A DNA stretch of 64,000 bases, from the NCBI GenBank assembly GCA_031292755.1, contig JARLGM010000001.1, forward strand, positions 62,001 to 126,000, read 5' to 3'. Of the stretch, positions 34,159-42,592 are shown piece by piece (position 1 is the first letter of the stretch; each line of letters starts with the position of its first letter). Both the position numbers and the translations under genes were made by a program. Under the pieces are notes generated by a model. It was not told the DNA's origin, did no database searches, and was given only the letters and a program-made list of their open reading frames with translations. This DNA is from Candidatus Sulfopaludibacter sp. (GTDB lineage: Bacteria > Acidobacteriota > Terriglobia > Bryobacterales > Bryobacteraceae).

Positions 34159-36283
34159 ACGGCACCAAAACTACCGGAGCCTGCCAGAAGGCGGCTTTTT
34201 GGCTGGTGGGGTCCAGCACGGTGACCTGGCAATCGTATTTGCCGGGCTGGAGTTTGCCCAGCGCCAGGTTGAAGCGCAGGGGCACGGCCTTGCTCTTGGG
34301 GTCCATGCCTTCGGTGACGGGCAGCGGCGGCGTTTCAAACGCCTTGTTCTGGCCCCGGTAGAAAGTCACGAACGCCACTAGCGGCAGCTCGGTGGTTTGC
34401 CCGCGCTCGTACGCCTGTAGATAGACATAGAGGTCGCGGTTGGTGCTAAAGACGTGGGTGACGCTGGGAACCAGCTTGAGGCCGTCCTGAACCAGCGGGT
34501 CCACGCTGGGCAGCTTATCCTTGACGGCCACGTTGAACAGCGCGTCATGTACGTCCATGCGCTGGCTGCTCAGCACTACACTGCTGATGGGCACACGCTT
34601 CAGCTCTTTGTTCAAATTGGGAATGGTGAACTTGCGCATGTAGGTGCCGATGCGGCCGGTTTCGTTGTCGCGAGCCAGCATTTTGATGGTGTAAGTGCCC
34701 GGCAGGATCGTGAAGGCGGTACTGTACTGGATGGGCTGCTTGGCTAACTGCGCCGCGGTTTCGCCGGTCATCTTGATGTCCACGGTATCGCGGACGTTGG
34801 TCACCGTAACACCGTATTCGTCCTTCACCTCGCCGATGAAATCGATCATAGTGTGTTCGGCGCCGCCTTTTTTGGCCAAGGCCAGCTCGCGGCCGGGAAT
34901 CTTCATTGCCACGGGGCAGAAGTACTCGGCCGAGTTAAGCTGGAAGTAATTCACTTCCAGCGCGATGGTCAAGTCCGTGATGGGGTCGCCTAACATCAGG
35001 GCGTCGGCCAGTTGTCGCTCTTTGTCCACCCTATTGTAGTTATTGAAAGTCTTCCCGCCCCAATAGCCCACCCTATAGGAGAGCTTGGCAGACGCGTCCC
35101 CGTTGTATGCGATTTTAATCTTGCGGTACTTGCCGTCGAGGTTGGAGTTAGTCGAATAATAGCCCAGAATATAGTAGCTCTCGATGGATTTCTCGGCATT
35201 GACAACACCCTGCGCGAGGTCGTTGTTATCCAGTAGCGCTTTGCCGCCGGTGTCCGATGCCAGGGCATACAGCGTATCCTGCGACTTGATGAAATTGCTG
35301 GTTTGCGCCAATGCCGACGAGCCGGAGTACATGCCTTGCCCTCCCGGTGAGCCATGGGCGGCATCGCCGATCGGCGCTTGCGCCACCAGGCCGCGGGCAT
35401 CCACCGTGTAGAACGAGACGTTGGCGCGGGTGGCGGCGTTGGTCGTGGCCATCAACTGCGCCTGGTTATCCACGCCGTTGAGCCGCACGCCACTGGCGTA
35501 ATACACCATCACCTTCTTTTCGTTGAGCTGGCCCAGCATTTTCACGGCGGTCTCCAGGGCTGCGAGCTGCCGGTCGGTGTTAAAGATGTTGAATTCGCTA
35601 TCGTCTTCACCGAAGGCGCTGCCGGTGTCGGCGGCGCTGTCATCGGCCGCGCCGGTGTCCAGCCCCTGGTCTTCACCGATGAACAGCTTGTCCAGGATGG
35701 TGAGCAGCTTGTCTTTGTCGTCGGTGAAATCCTGTAGCACGTGGAGGCGGTCGGAGAAGGACATCAGCGCCATCAGGTCGGCCGGCGACATCTGTTTCTT
35801 AATGAATTTGACGGCCGAATCCATGGCGCGATACTGATCGGCGGGCGGCATGGCGCCCATGTCGAAGTACAGCACGATCAGGCGGCGGTCCTTATAGCGG
35901 ACGGTGCCGGGAGTTTCCGGCTGAATCTGGAACTGCGTTACCGGATCCACCTTGGGTTTGTCGGGTTCCGAAGGGGCTTGGACCGCCGGCCGCTGCTGCA
36001 AGCCGGGGCCTTCCGCATCCAGCAGTTTCTGGAATTCGCAGAAAGCCACGGACTGAGCCACGCCGTCTTCGGTGATGGTGAAATCCTTGGCGGTGAGCCC
36101 TTCGATCGGTTTGCCGCTCTTATCGCTCACATTCACCGCTTCCACCACCAGTTGGGCATTGGCCGTGAACTTCACGGGGCCTTCGGAGGGTTGCTGCGCG
36201 GCTTGCTGTGTGGCTGGTTTCTGCTGGGGCTGCTGGGCGGCCGCCAACACGAAAATCAGAAGAATCGAGAGAGTCAGCTTCAT
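34157..36283 (-). CDS. VWFA-related acidobacterial protein (TIGR03436 type)
   Basis: About 708 residues, exported through the signal peptide MKLTLSILLIFVLAAAQ. Residues about 45-75 match the family's N-terminal motif (LVVEAVNVSDKSGKPIEGLTAKDF). The VWA-like domain follows from about 125 with LIVLYFDMGAMPP, where the metal-ion MIDAS would normally read DxSxS. Its C-terminal half is Ig-like and ends VLDPTSQKAAFWQAPVVLVP. I use the ATG at 36283, which has GGAGG 8 bases upstream and starts 2 bases after the TonB receptor stop. The pair is surely one transcript. Confidence 0.88.
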   Translation of the reverse strand: MKLTLSILLIFVLAAAQQPQQKPATQQAAQQPSEGPVKFTANAQLVVEAVNVSDKSGKPIEGLTAKDFTITEDGVAQSVAFCEFQKLLDAEGPGLQQRPAVQAPSEPDKPKVDPVTQFQIQPETPGTVRYKDRRLIVLYFDMGAMPPADQYRAMDSAVKFIKKQMSPADLMALMSFSDRLHVLQDFTDDKDKLLTILDKLFIGEDQGLDTGAADDSAADTGSAFGEDDSEFNIFNTDRQLAALETAVKMLGQLNEKKVMVYYASGVRLNGVDNQAQLMATTNAATRANVSFYTVDARGLVAQAPIGDAAHGSPGGQGMYSGSSALAQTSNFIKSQDTLYALASDTGGKALLDNNDLAQGVVNAEKSIESYYILGYYSTNSNLDGKYRKIKIAYNGDASAKLSYRVGYWGGKTFNNYNRVDKERQLADALMLGDPITDLTIALEVNYFQLNSAEYFCPVAMKIPGRELALAKKGGAEHTMIDFIGEVKDEYGVTVTNVRDTVDIKMTGETAAQLAKQPIQYSTAFTILPGTYTIKMLARDNETGRIGTYMRKFTIPNLNKELKRVPISSVVLSSQRMDVHDALFNVAVKDKLPSVDPLVQDGLKLVPSVTHVFSTNRDLYVYLQAYERGQTTELPLVAFVTFYRGQNKAFETPPLPVTEGMDPKSKAVPLRFNLALGKLQPGKYDCQVTVLDPTSQKAAFWQAPVVLVP

Positions 36284-36285
36284 GG

Positions 36286-39200
36286 TTAGAACCTCCACCG
36301 CAGAGTTAACACGACCGAGCGCATGTTACTGGGCTGGCCGGCGAGCCCGAACTGCGGGCTGGACGCGTTGACGATGTAAGTCGGAAAGCTTACGTGGTTG
36401 AGGGCGTTGGTGGCGTCGAGGCGGAGATCGAGATTATCTTCGAACGTCCGCTGCATCGACGCATTCAAGGTAAACAGGCTGGGGCCGGTGATGGAATCTC
36501 TTCCCGCGTTACCCCACTGGCCGTTCAACGGAGCCATGTAAGCCGAAGGATTGAGGAAGCGGCCGACCGGGGCGTTGTAGAGATCCTGGCCGGTATACTC
36601 GGGCCGGATGGGGCCGTTGATCGCCGTGCCCTGCAAAATGGCGGACTGGTAGACCGGAGTTTCCGGCATGCCGCTGCCATAGTTAATGGAACTCAGGATG
36701 GTCCATCGCTTCAAGACCAGGCCGCGCCACCCGCTGAGCAGCGCGCCACCCTTCACTCCTACGCCGCTGGTGTATTGCATGTTGAAGGTCAACAGGTGCT
36801 CCTGGTTGAAAGGGGAAAGCCCGCGCTCGGCGGACAGGTCGAGCCAGTTCTGCGCGATGACCGTTGCGCCGCCACCGCCGCCCAGAATGCTGCCGCCACC
36901 GCCCAGGGCCGCATCGTCGATGGCCTTGGAGAAGGTGTAGTTCACAGTGGCGGAAAAGCCGTTATGGAAGCGGCGCTGCAATTGTACCTGGCCTGACTCC
37001 TTGGTGGAGTTGCCGTTGGAGGTCATGTAATAGAAATTAGACGGACAGGCCGGGCAGGGGTTCATGGTTCCCGTGGGATACGTGTTGGGCACAAACTCCT
37101 GCGTGTTGCGCGTGCCCTTGATGCCCAGGTAGGTAAGGGTGATCACGTTACCGCCCGGCAGATCGCGCTGCACCGAAACCTGCCAGTTTTGGGAATAGCC
37201 CAGCAGGAAGTTGGGATCGACTCCGAACGTGTTCGGCGCACCCCCGGCCGGACTGAGGAACGCGGAGGCCATGGTCAGGGGATTGGCGGCGGTGTTCGCA
37301 AGGTTCAGCGTGCGCGAGAACGGATATTGTTGTGCCATGGATCGCACCATGGACTGGTAGACCGAGGTGTCGTAATAGACTCCGTAGCCGGCGCGCACCA
37401 CCAGCGAGGATCCGAAGATGGGGCGCCATGCCAGCGCCACGCGCGGTTCGATGCCGTGCTTGTCGGGGTTCACCAGCGAACTCGGATAATTCATGCCGGT
37501 CAGCGCTCCGGTGGGATTGAGACCCGTCACGGGAGCAACGCCCGCGAACCCCGGCAGCACATCCAGGTTGACCATGCGCCCGTACTTTTCGTATGCCGGC
37601 GCGCTGTATTCCCAGCGGAGGCCATAATTGATGCTCAGGGTCGGTCCGATTCTCCAATCGTCGGTGATGTAGAGGTCATAAGAGGCGGAACGGAAATACT
37701 TGTCGGCATTGCCCAGCGCCAGTTGCACCGTATCCGGGGTGCCCAGCAGGAAATCGGCGAAATCCGAACCTGTATTGGTTCCCGTGAAGGTGAAGGTTCC
37801 CCGCCCGTTTTGCTGCGAGAGCGAGTTGAACTGCATTTTGCGGAAATCGCCGCCGAACCGTATGTTGTGCGGCCGGTGAATCCACAACATGTCGTAATTC
37901 AGCGTTTGAGTCTGGTTCCGTGTCAGACTCTGCTGGGCGTCGCTAAGTCCGTAGATCCCACTGGCGAAATTCAGAGAAGGCGGCCCCCAATTGCCGGGGG
38001 TCTGATCGTTACCCGCAATGCCGGCGTCGCCTGAAACGTTCACGCGATTGGCGAAGTAGGGATCGACGCGGACGCTCTGCCGGGTGTAATTGTAAGTCAA
38101 CGCTCCATTAATCCGCTGATTGAACATGTGACGGTAAGCGATATTCCCGCCCATGCCCAACATGCTGGTGGGATCCACGAAGCCCAGGATGCTGGGGCTG
38201 GTCCTGTCCTGTCTCTGAATCGCGTAATAGCCGTTGATGAAGTCCTTGCGGTCGAGGTTCCGGTTGAAGCGGGCCTGCCCCATGTCGGAATCGGTAACGC
38301 TGTTCAGGGCGGTCTGATAATTGTACCCGCTGACGGACGCGAAATTCGGCAGGGGATAGTAAGCCATCAGCGCCTTGGCCTGTGGGGTGATCAGATTGAC
38401 CGGGATGGTGTTGCCGGGGAATCCGTTTAAGGTGAGCGGTTGCCCCTGCGGGTTGACCGCCTGCGAGAAATCGCCATTCCGCTCCGCTTCTGTGGGCACT
38501 GTACCGGGAAGAATATTGGCATTCCGGTTGCGCATGCCCTGGTACGTGAAGAAGATCTGCCCATTGCTCTTGAGGATGTGCGGAATGTAGAGCGGTCCGC
38601 CGAAAGAACCGCCGAAGGTCAGGTTGTTGTACGCAGGCTGCGCCGTGTTAGCGCCTAGCAGAGAGTACTGCTGGGCATTCAGATAGGAGTTGGAAAACTT
38701 GGCCATGATATCGCCGCGATACAGCGCGCCCGGCCCTCGCCGGTTGTTGCCGATCACGCGGCGCTCGATGCCGTTACTCACGCTGCCGTTCACCACCATG
38801 GCTTCGGACGTGGTGGCGTTGGGGTCGCTCGCCGCGGCCGATGCCCCGATACCGCTATCGGCGGGGGGAGCGGGCGCGCCGCCGCCGGCCGCATTCACGT
38901 CCGTGCGCTGGAATCCGTTGGCGGGATTGGCGGGCGTTGCGGCCGCAGCTCCCTTTTTGTCGTTCTTGGATTTGGAATTGCTTTTGCCCTTGCTTGGGTT
39001 ATTGGCAGCTTCTTCCGCGCCGGCGATAGACGGCTTGGGCGGCGCGCCGCCGGCGGCCGCGGTGGTGGTCGTCGCGTTGCCGGGAGCAGCGGTAGGCGGG
39101 GTGGTAGGCTGGGCCGGCGGCGGGGCTGCGGCTCTGATCTGATCCAGTGGCAACAACTTCATTTCCCACGCGGGGCTGGGCGCCCCGGGGGCGATGGCTA

Positions 39201-39462
39201 CCTCCTGCTTGAGGGGCTCGAAGCAGAGCATGTCCACCTGAAGGTTCCAGGTGCCGTCCGGAACGTCGGGGAACGTGTAAACTCCCTGTGCGTCGGTGAC
39301 AGCCGTCAATTTCTTATCGCCCTGCGATAGCGTCACGGTCGCGCCGGGCAGCGGGAGGCCGCCAAACGTTACTGAGCCGTGGTGCTCGGCCGCGACCAGG
39401 GGCAATGCCATAAAGACGGCCAGCGCCGCGTACAGCAGATAGTTATGAATCCGATTCCACAT
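36286..39462 (-). CDS. TonB-dependent receptor-like outer membrane protein with carboxypeptidase-regulatory N-terminus
   Basis: A 1058-residue Oar-like outer-membrane protein. A signal peptide (ALAVFMALPLVAAE) precedes a CarboxypepD_reg/CNA-B type domain at residues 27-95 (GSVTFGGLPLPGATVTLSQG). A long Pro/Ala/Lys-rich linker follows, then a plug and beta barrel with the characteristic segments GGSFGGPLYIP, DDWRIGPTLSINYGLRWEY and the C-terminal LRWRF. No TonB box is obvious. It likely imports or displays a bulky ligand such as a glycan fragment. The VWA protein gene follows after 2 bases, implying joint function at the envelope. Confidence 0.88.
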   Translation of the reverse strand: MWNRIHNYLLYAALAVFMALPLVAAEHHGSVTFGGLPLPGATVTLSQGDKKLTAVTDAQGVYTFPDVPDGTWNLQVDMLCFEPLKQEVAIAPGAPSPAWEMKLLPLDQIRAAAPPPAQPTTPPTAAPGNATTTTAAAGGAPPKPSIAGAEEAANNPSKGKSNSKSKNDKKGAAAATPANPANGFQRTDVNAAGGGAPAPPADSGIGASAAASDPNATTSEAMVVNGSVSNGIERRVIGNNRRGPGALYRGDIMAKFSNSYLNAQQYSLLGANTAQPAYNNLTFGGSFGGPLYIPHILKSNGQIFFTYQGMRNRNANILPGTVPTEAERNGDFSQAVNPQGQPLTLNGFPGNTIPVNLITPQAKALMAYYPLPNFASVSGYNYQTALNSVTDSDMGQARFNRNLDRKDFINGYYAIQRQDRTSPSILGFVDPTSMLGMGGNIAYRHMFNQRINGALTYNYTRQSVRVDPYFANRVNVSGDAGIAGNDQTPGNWGPPSLNFASGIYGLSDAQQSLTRNQTQTLNYDMLWIHRPHNIRFGGDFRKMQFNSLSQQNGRGTFTFTGTNTGSDFADFLLGTPDTVQLALGNADKYFRSASYDLYITDDWRIGPTLSINYGLRWEYSAPAYEKYGRMVNLDVLPGFAGVAPVTGLNPTGALTGMNYPSSLVNPDKHGIEPRVALAWRPIFGSSLVVRAGYGVYYDTSVYQSMVRSMAQQYPFSRTLNLANTAANPLTMASAFLSPAGGAPNTFGVDPNFLLGYSQNWQVSVQRDLPGGNVITLTYLGIKGTRNTQEFVPNTYPTGTMNPCPACPSNFYYMTSNGNSTKESGQVQLQRRFHNGFSATVNYTFSKAIDDAALGGGGSILGGGGGATVIAQNWLDLSAERGLSPFNQEHLLTFNMQYTSGVGVKGGALLSGWRGLVLKRWTILSSINYGSGMPETPVYQSAILQGTAINGPIRPEYTGQDLYNAPVGRFLNPSAYMAPLNGQWGNAGRDSITGPSLFTLNASMQRTFEDNLDLRLDATNALNHVSFPTYIVNASSPQFGLAGQPSNMRSVVLTLRWRF

Positions 39463-39489
39463 GAAATAATTGCTCCGATTGAGAAGTCG

Positions 39490-40164
39490 CTAATTATCCG
39501 TCGGTATTTTGTCCGCTTTTTCGATGATGATCATTTCGACGGGGCCTTTCCCGGGCTCTAACTTCAGGCCCAGTTGCTGCTGTACTGCCATAATGATGAT
39601 CCCGTCCCGATCCATTTCGGTGGTTGACTCCGGCGATGGCTTTCCGCTCGCATCCAGCGGAATGTAGCTCATCAGATCGATGGTGAAATCGAAGCCTCCT
39701 TTGAGCCCTGTCCGGTCGATCACGGCGCGCCGCAAGGGCCGGCTGAGCAGGCCCGCAAGCTCTGCCATGGATGTTCTTTCGCCCTTCAGCATCACTTTTC
39801 CGCTCTTGCTGGCGGTGAGATTGCCCGCTCCCTCGCCCTCTGCCGGCTTCAGCTTGTACCCGCCTTTGGCTTCCTGGGCCGGTCCGGCCGCCTTGGCAAA
39901 GATGTCGTAGCCCTGGACATCGGTCCTGTGCGGGCCAACCACCTGGTAATCCCGGACGCCGTAGGCCCACTGCACGATGGCGCTCAATGGCATGTTCTGA
40001 ATCGTCACGCTGCCGGGGGAAGACTTGATGCCGCGGCGGGCTTTCCCTTCGCCGGCTCCGCTGGTTTCGGTCACCTTTACAGACGCGACATCGAACCTCT
40101 GGCCGAATGCCGCGCTGGCGGCCAGCAGGAGAAGAAGAGCGGAGGAGTTTCGCGAGGTTCTCAA
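39490..40164 (-). CDS. TIGR03435 family protein, shortened
   Basis: A 224-residue secreted soil-associated protein of the TIGR03435 family (signal MRTSRNSSALLLLLAASAAFG). Family marks are FDVASVKV, QWAYGVRDYQVVGPHR, AVIDRTGLKGGFDF and the ending LGLKLEPGKGPVEMIII. Compared with its two neighbours it lacks about 30 residues containing the LMLQSMLVDRF/H-x-E segment between YDIFAKAAGP and the YKLKP stretch. It starts with TTG at 40164, preceded by GGAGA, 4 bases after the neighbouring stop. Function of the family is unknown. Confidence 0.85.
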   Translation of the reverse strand: MRTSRNSSALLLLLAASAAFGQRFDVASVKVTETSGAGEGKARRGIKSSPGSVTIQNMPLSAIVQWAYGVRDYQVVGPHRTDVQGYDIFAKAAGPAQEAKGGYKLKPAEGEGAGNLTASKSGKVMLKGERTSMAELAGLLSRPLRRAVIDRTGLKGGFDFTIDLMSYIPLDASGKPSPESTTEMDRDGIIIMAVQQQLGLKLEPGKGPVEMIIIEKADKIPTDN

Positions 40165-40168
40165 TGCG

Positions 40169-40909
40169 TCAGTTCTCCGTAGGAACCCTTTCGACGTGGT
40201 CGATCACAAGCACATCGAGGGGCGCTTTCTTCGGTTCCAGCTTGAGACCCAGTTGTTCCTGTAGCGCGGTTAACAGCGGAGGATAGGTCTGGACATCCGC
40301 CCTGGATTCCTCTTTTGCCACCTGGGCTTCCTCCGGCATCCAATTGAGAGTCAGATTGAATACGCCTTTCCGGCCGGTCATGTCTAGGACCGGCCGGTCC
40401 ATGTTGCGTCCCATCTGTTCGGCAAAGCGCGCCATGGAGCACTGTAGTCCGATGAATTGACCCCTCTTGCCCCGGTTATCGTGATTGCCGGTATCTTCTA
40501 CCTCCTTCACTTTGAGGCCGCCTTTGGCAACCAGCAGACCGTATACCGGAAACACCTTGGTATCGTGATGCACAGCCAACTTGAACCGGTCCACCAGCAT
40601 GCTCTGGAGCATCAGGTTCAGTTGCTCCGAATCGGCGGCTGACGGCGGTTTGGCGGCGATATCGAATCGTTCGCTGTCGAGCCAGTCCGGCCCCATTACC
40701 TGGTAATCCCGTACCTGGTAAGCACGCATGATCAGGCGCTTTAAGCTGAGATTATTGGCTGTGAGCACACCCTCGTGATCGTCGGAGTCAGACCCGTTCC
40801 TTCCGGAATAGTTCGGCTTAATCGAAGCCACTTCAAACGCGGGGGTCTGGGCCAATGCACAGCATGCCGCTAAAGCTATCGCGCCGGCATACAAGATAGT
40901 GGCTCTCAT
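40169..40909 (-). CDS. TIGR03435 family protein
   Basis: A 246-residue secreted protein, second of three tandem paralogues. The signal peptide is MRATILYAGAIALAACCALAQ. It shows the full family pattern: FEVASIKPN, MRAYQVRDYQVMGPDWLDSE, LMLQSMLVDRFKLAVHHDTK, DMTGRKGVFNLTL, and the terminal LKLEPKKAPLDVLVIDHVER. AAGGGA precedes its ATG. It and its neighbours arose by duplication. Known members occur in many copies in Solibacter-type genomes, often near BlaR-type regulators. Confidence 0.9.
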   Translation of the reverse strand: MRATILYAGAIALAACCALAQTPAFEVASIKPNYSGRNGSDSDDHEGVLTANNLSLKRLIMRAYQVRDYQVMGPDWLDSERFDIAAKPPSAADSEQLNLMLQSMLVDRFKLAVHHDTKVFPVYGLLVAKGGLKVKEVEDTGNHDNRGKRGQFIGLQCSMARFAEQMGRNMDRPVLDMTGRKGVFNLTLNWMPEEAQVAKEESRADVQTYPPLLTALQEQLGLKLEPKKAPLDVLVIDHVERVPTEN

Positions 40910-40963
40910 GAAAATCCCTTCGCGGTTATGACGATTTGGACGCCGTTCGGTTAACTTTTGCTC

Positions 40964-41914
40964 CTAGTTTTCTGATGGAACTTTCCCGATTCCGTCGATG
41001 ATTATGTTCTCCACGGGCAGTTTCTTGGGTTCGAGCTTCAAACCCAACTCCTGCTGCACCGCCGCGTAGATATTCAAGCCAGCGGGCTCCGAGGCCATTG
41101 GTCCCCGTCCTTCGCCGCCACCGGGAGGCGGGGCCATCATCATGGGCCCGCCTTCTCCTGTTTCGGGGGCGTAATCCAGGGTGAAATCGTAAGATCCTTT
41201 GAGTTCCGTCTGATCGATCACGGGCTTGCCGGTGATGTTCGAGAGCATGTTGGCGAGCCCGTCGATCCCCATTTTCTTGGCCTGCAGATGACCGGGCCCC
41301 ATCATCATCATGCCGCCACGCCCGCCGCCGCCTCTGCCGGGTCCGGCGTCGGGACCGCGCCCTGCTCCACCGGGAGGGGGAGGCGGAGGAGGAGGGGCCG
41401 AAGCGCGAACATCGCCATCGGGACCGCGCATCATCATCGGGGCAAACCCGGAAGTGTCGTTCGGATCCGACTCCTTGAACTTGGGACCGCCCTTGCCCAC
41501 CACCAGCGCATATGCCGCATGCTCTTTCTCTTCCCGATGGAAAGTCATCTTGAAGCGGTCGGTCAACAGTTTCTGAATCATCAGGCGGTATTGCTCCTTG
41601 GTGGTTCCAGGCGGGATTTTGGCCACCACGTCGAAGCGTTGAGAGTTCAGCCAGTCCGGACCTTGCACCTGATAATCCTTCACATTAAAAGCGGCTGTGA
41701 TCATCTGGCGCAGGCTCACGTTGCTCCAGTCCACCCGTCCCGGGTCGTCGCTGCCGGGACCGCCACGCATCATGACGCGGATGCCGTTGCCGGTGGGCGG
41801 CGGGGCGGCCTTGATCGAGGCGGCCTCGAATTCCGGAACGGCGTCGGTCTGTGCGAAGGCTCCTGCTGCCAGGCTTCCAGCCAGGATGGCGATGGCTAGA
41901 TGTTTTGATTTCAT
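40964..41914 (-). CDS. TIGR03435 family protein with Gly/Pro/Met-rich insertion
   Basis: A 316-residue secreted paralogue and the first gene of the trio in transcription order. It starts at ATG 41914 with an AAAGGAG site 6 bases upstream and signal MKSKHLAIAILAGSLAAGAFA. Family motifs are present: FEAASIKA, FNVKDYQVQGPDWLNSQ, LMIQKLLTDRFKMTFHREEK, DQTELKGSYDFTL and LKLEPKKLPVENIIID. A low-complexity insertion rich in Pro, Gly and Arg (APPPPPPPPGGAGRG onward) follows the middle segment, and a second Met/Pro/Gly-rich stretch follows DYAPETG. The larger upstream ORF extension is not protein-like. Confidence 0.88.
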   Translation of the reverse strand: MKSKHLAIAILAGSLAAGAFAQTDAVPEFEAASIKAAPPPTGNGIRVMMRGGPGSDDPGRVDWSNVSLRQMITAAFNVKDYQVQGPDWLNSQRFDVVAKIPPGTTKEQYRLMIQKLLTDRFKMTFHREEKEHAAYALVVGKGGPKFKESDPNDTSGFAPMMMRGPDGDVRASAPPPPPPPPGGAGRGPDAGPGRGGGGRGGMMMMGPGHLQAKKMGIDGLANMLSNITGKPVIDQTELKGSYDFTLDYAPETGEGGPMMMAPPPGGGEGRGPMASEPAGLNIYAAVQQELGLKLEPKKLPVENIIIDGIGKVPSEN

Positions 41915-42149
41915 TACCAACTCCTTTGTATTCAGCAGAGGCCAATCTACGAGGGGTCTCCGGACACGTGCACGCTTGATTCCGTCGAGCAAGCCGTTTC
42001 CGTATATGACGAAAAAACAACCAAAAGCGTTCGAAATTCCTGAACGGCATTGCCGAAAAGATAGCGTCCCCATGGGCGGGCCCGGCACACCTGTGGAAGC
42101 ATCGCGGCCTCAGAAGAATAACGACCCGAGTTGAGAATTTGTGACGGCA

Positions 42150-42536
42150 TCATGTGGTTTTCCCTTTTCGGGACAATTCCCGGATGGCTTTTTCGGCTTC
42201 CCGGACATCCTGAAGGGTCAGCCTGTGGCTTTCCACCAGGTGACACATGAGCGGTTGGGTGCTGCCGCCGAAAAATGCGAGCAGGTCGTCGATGAGGCGC
42301 CCCTGCGCCGCATGGCGCGATACGGTGGCTTCGAAGATATGGGCGTTGCCGATCTTCTTGACGCGGCGCACCGCCCTCTTGGCTTCCATGCGGTATACCG
42401 TGGTCTGAATGGTGGTGTAGGCGGGACGGTGGCGTTCGGGAAAGGCTTCCTGGATCTCGCGAATGGAACAGGCGCCGCTTTTCCAGAGCGCCTCCATGAT
42501 CTGCATTTCCAGCTTGCTCAGTTTGGGTTGAGGCAT
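42150..42536 (-). CDS. BlaI/MecI/CopY family transcriptional repressor
   Basis: A 128-residue winged-helix regulator of the penicillinase-repressor family. The N-terminal wHTH is LSKLEMQIMEALWKSGACSI, then the recognition helix AYTTIQTTVYRMEAK, and a C-terminal dimerisation helix. It is normally cleaved by a BlaR1-type M56 protease, but none is adjacent; the TIGR03435 trio lies immediately downstream. Upstream, an imperfect dyad ACTACA-N6-TGTGGT (42558-42575) resembles a BlaI operator half-site pair with a longer spacer and may be its binding site. Confidence 0.88.
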   Translation of the reverse strand: MPQPKLSKLEMQIMEALWKSGACSIREIQEAFPERHRPAYTTIQTTVYRMEAKRAVRRVKKIGNAHIFEATVSRHAAQGRLIDDLLAFFGGSTQPLMCHLVESHRLTLQDVREAEKAIRELSRKGKTT

Positions 42537-42592
42537 ACTATACGTATTTGAGATTCTACTACAGAAGTTTGTGGTGGGCCAAGAGGACGGTC

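Noticed and set aside
42558-42575. Definite BlaI operator
   Set aside because: The dyad ACTACA / TGTGGT is imperfect and its spacer is longer than in known operators, so I only mention it as possible.
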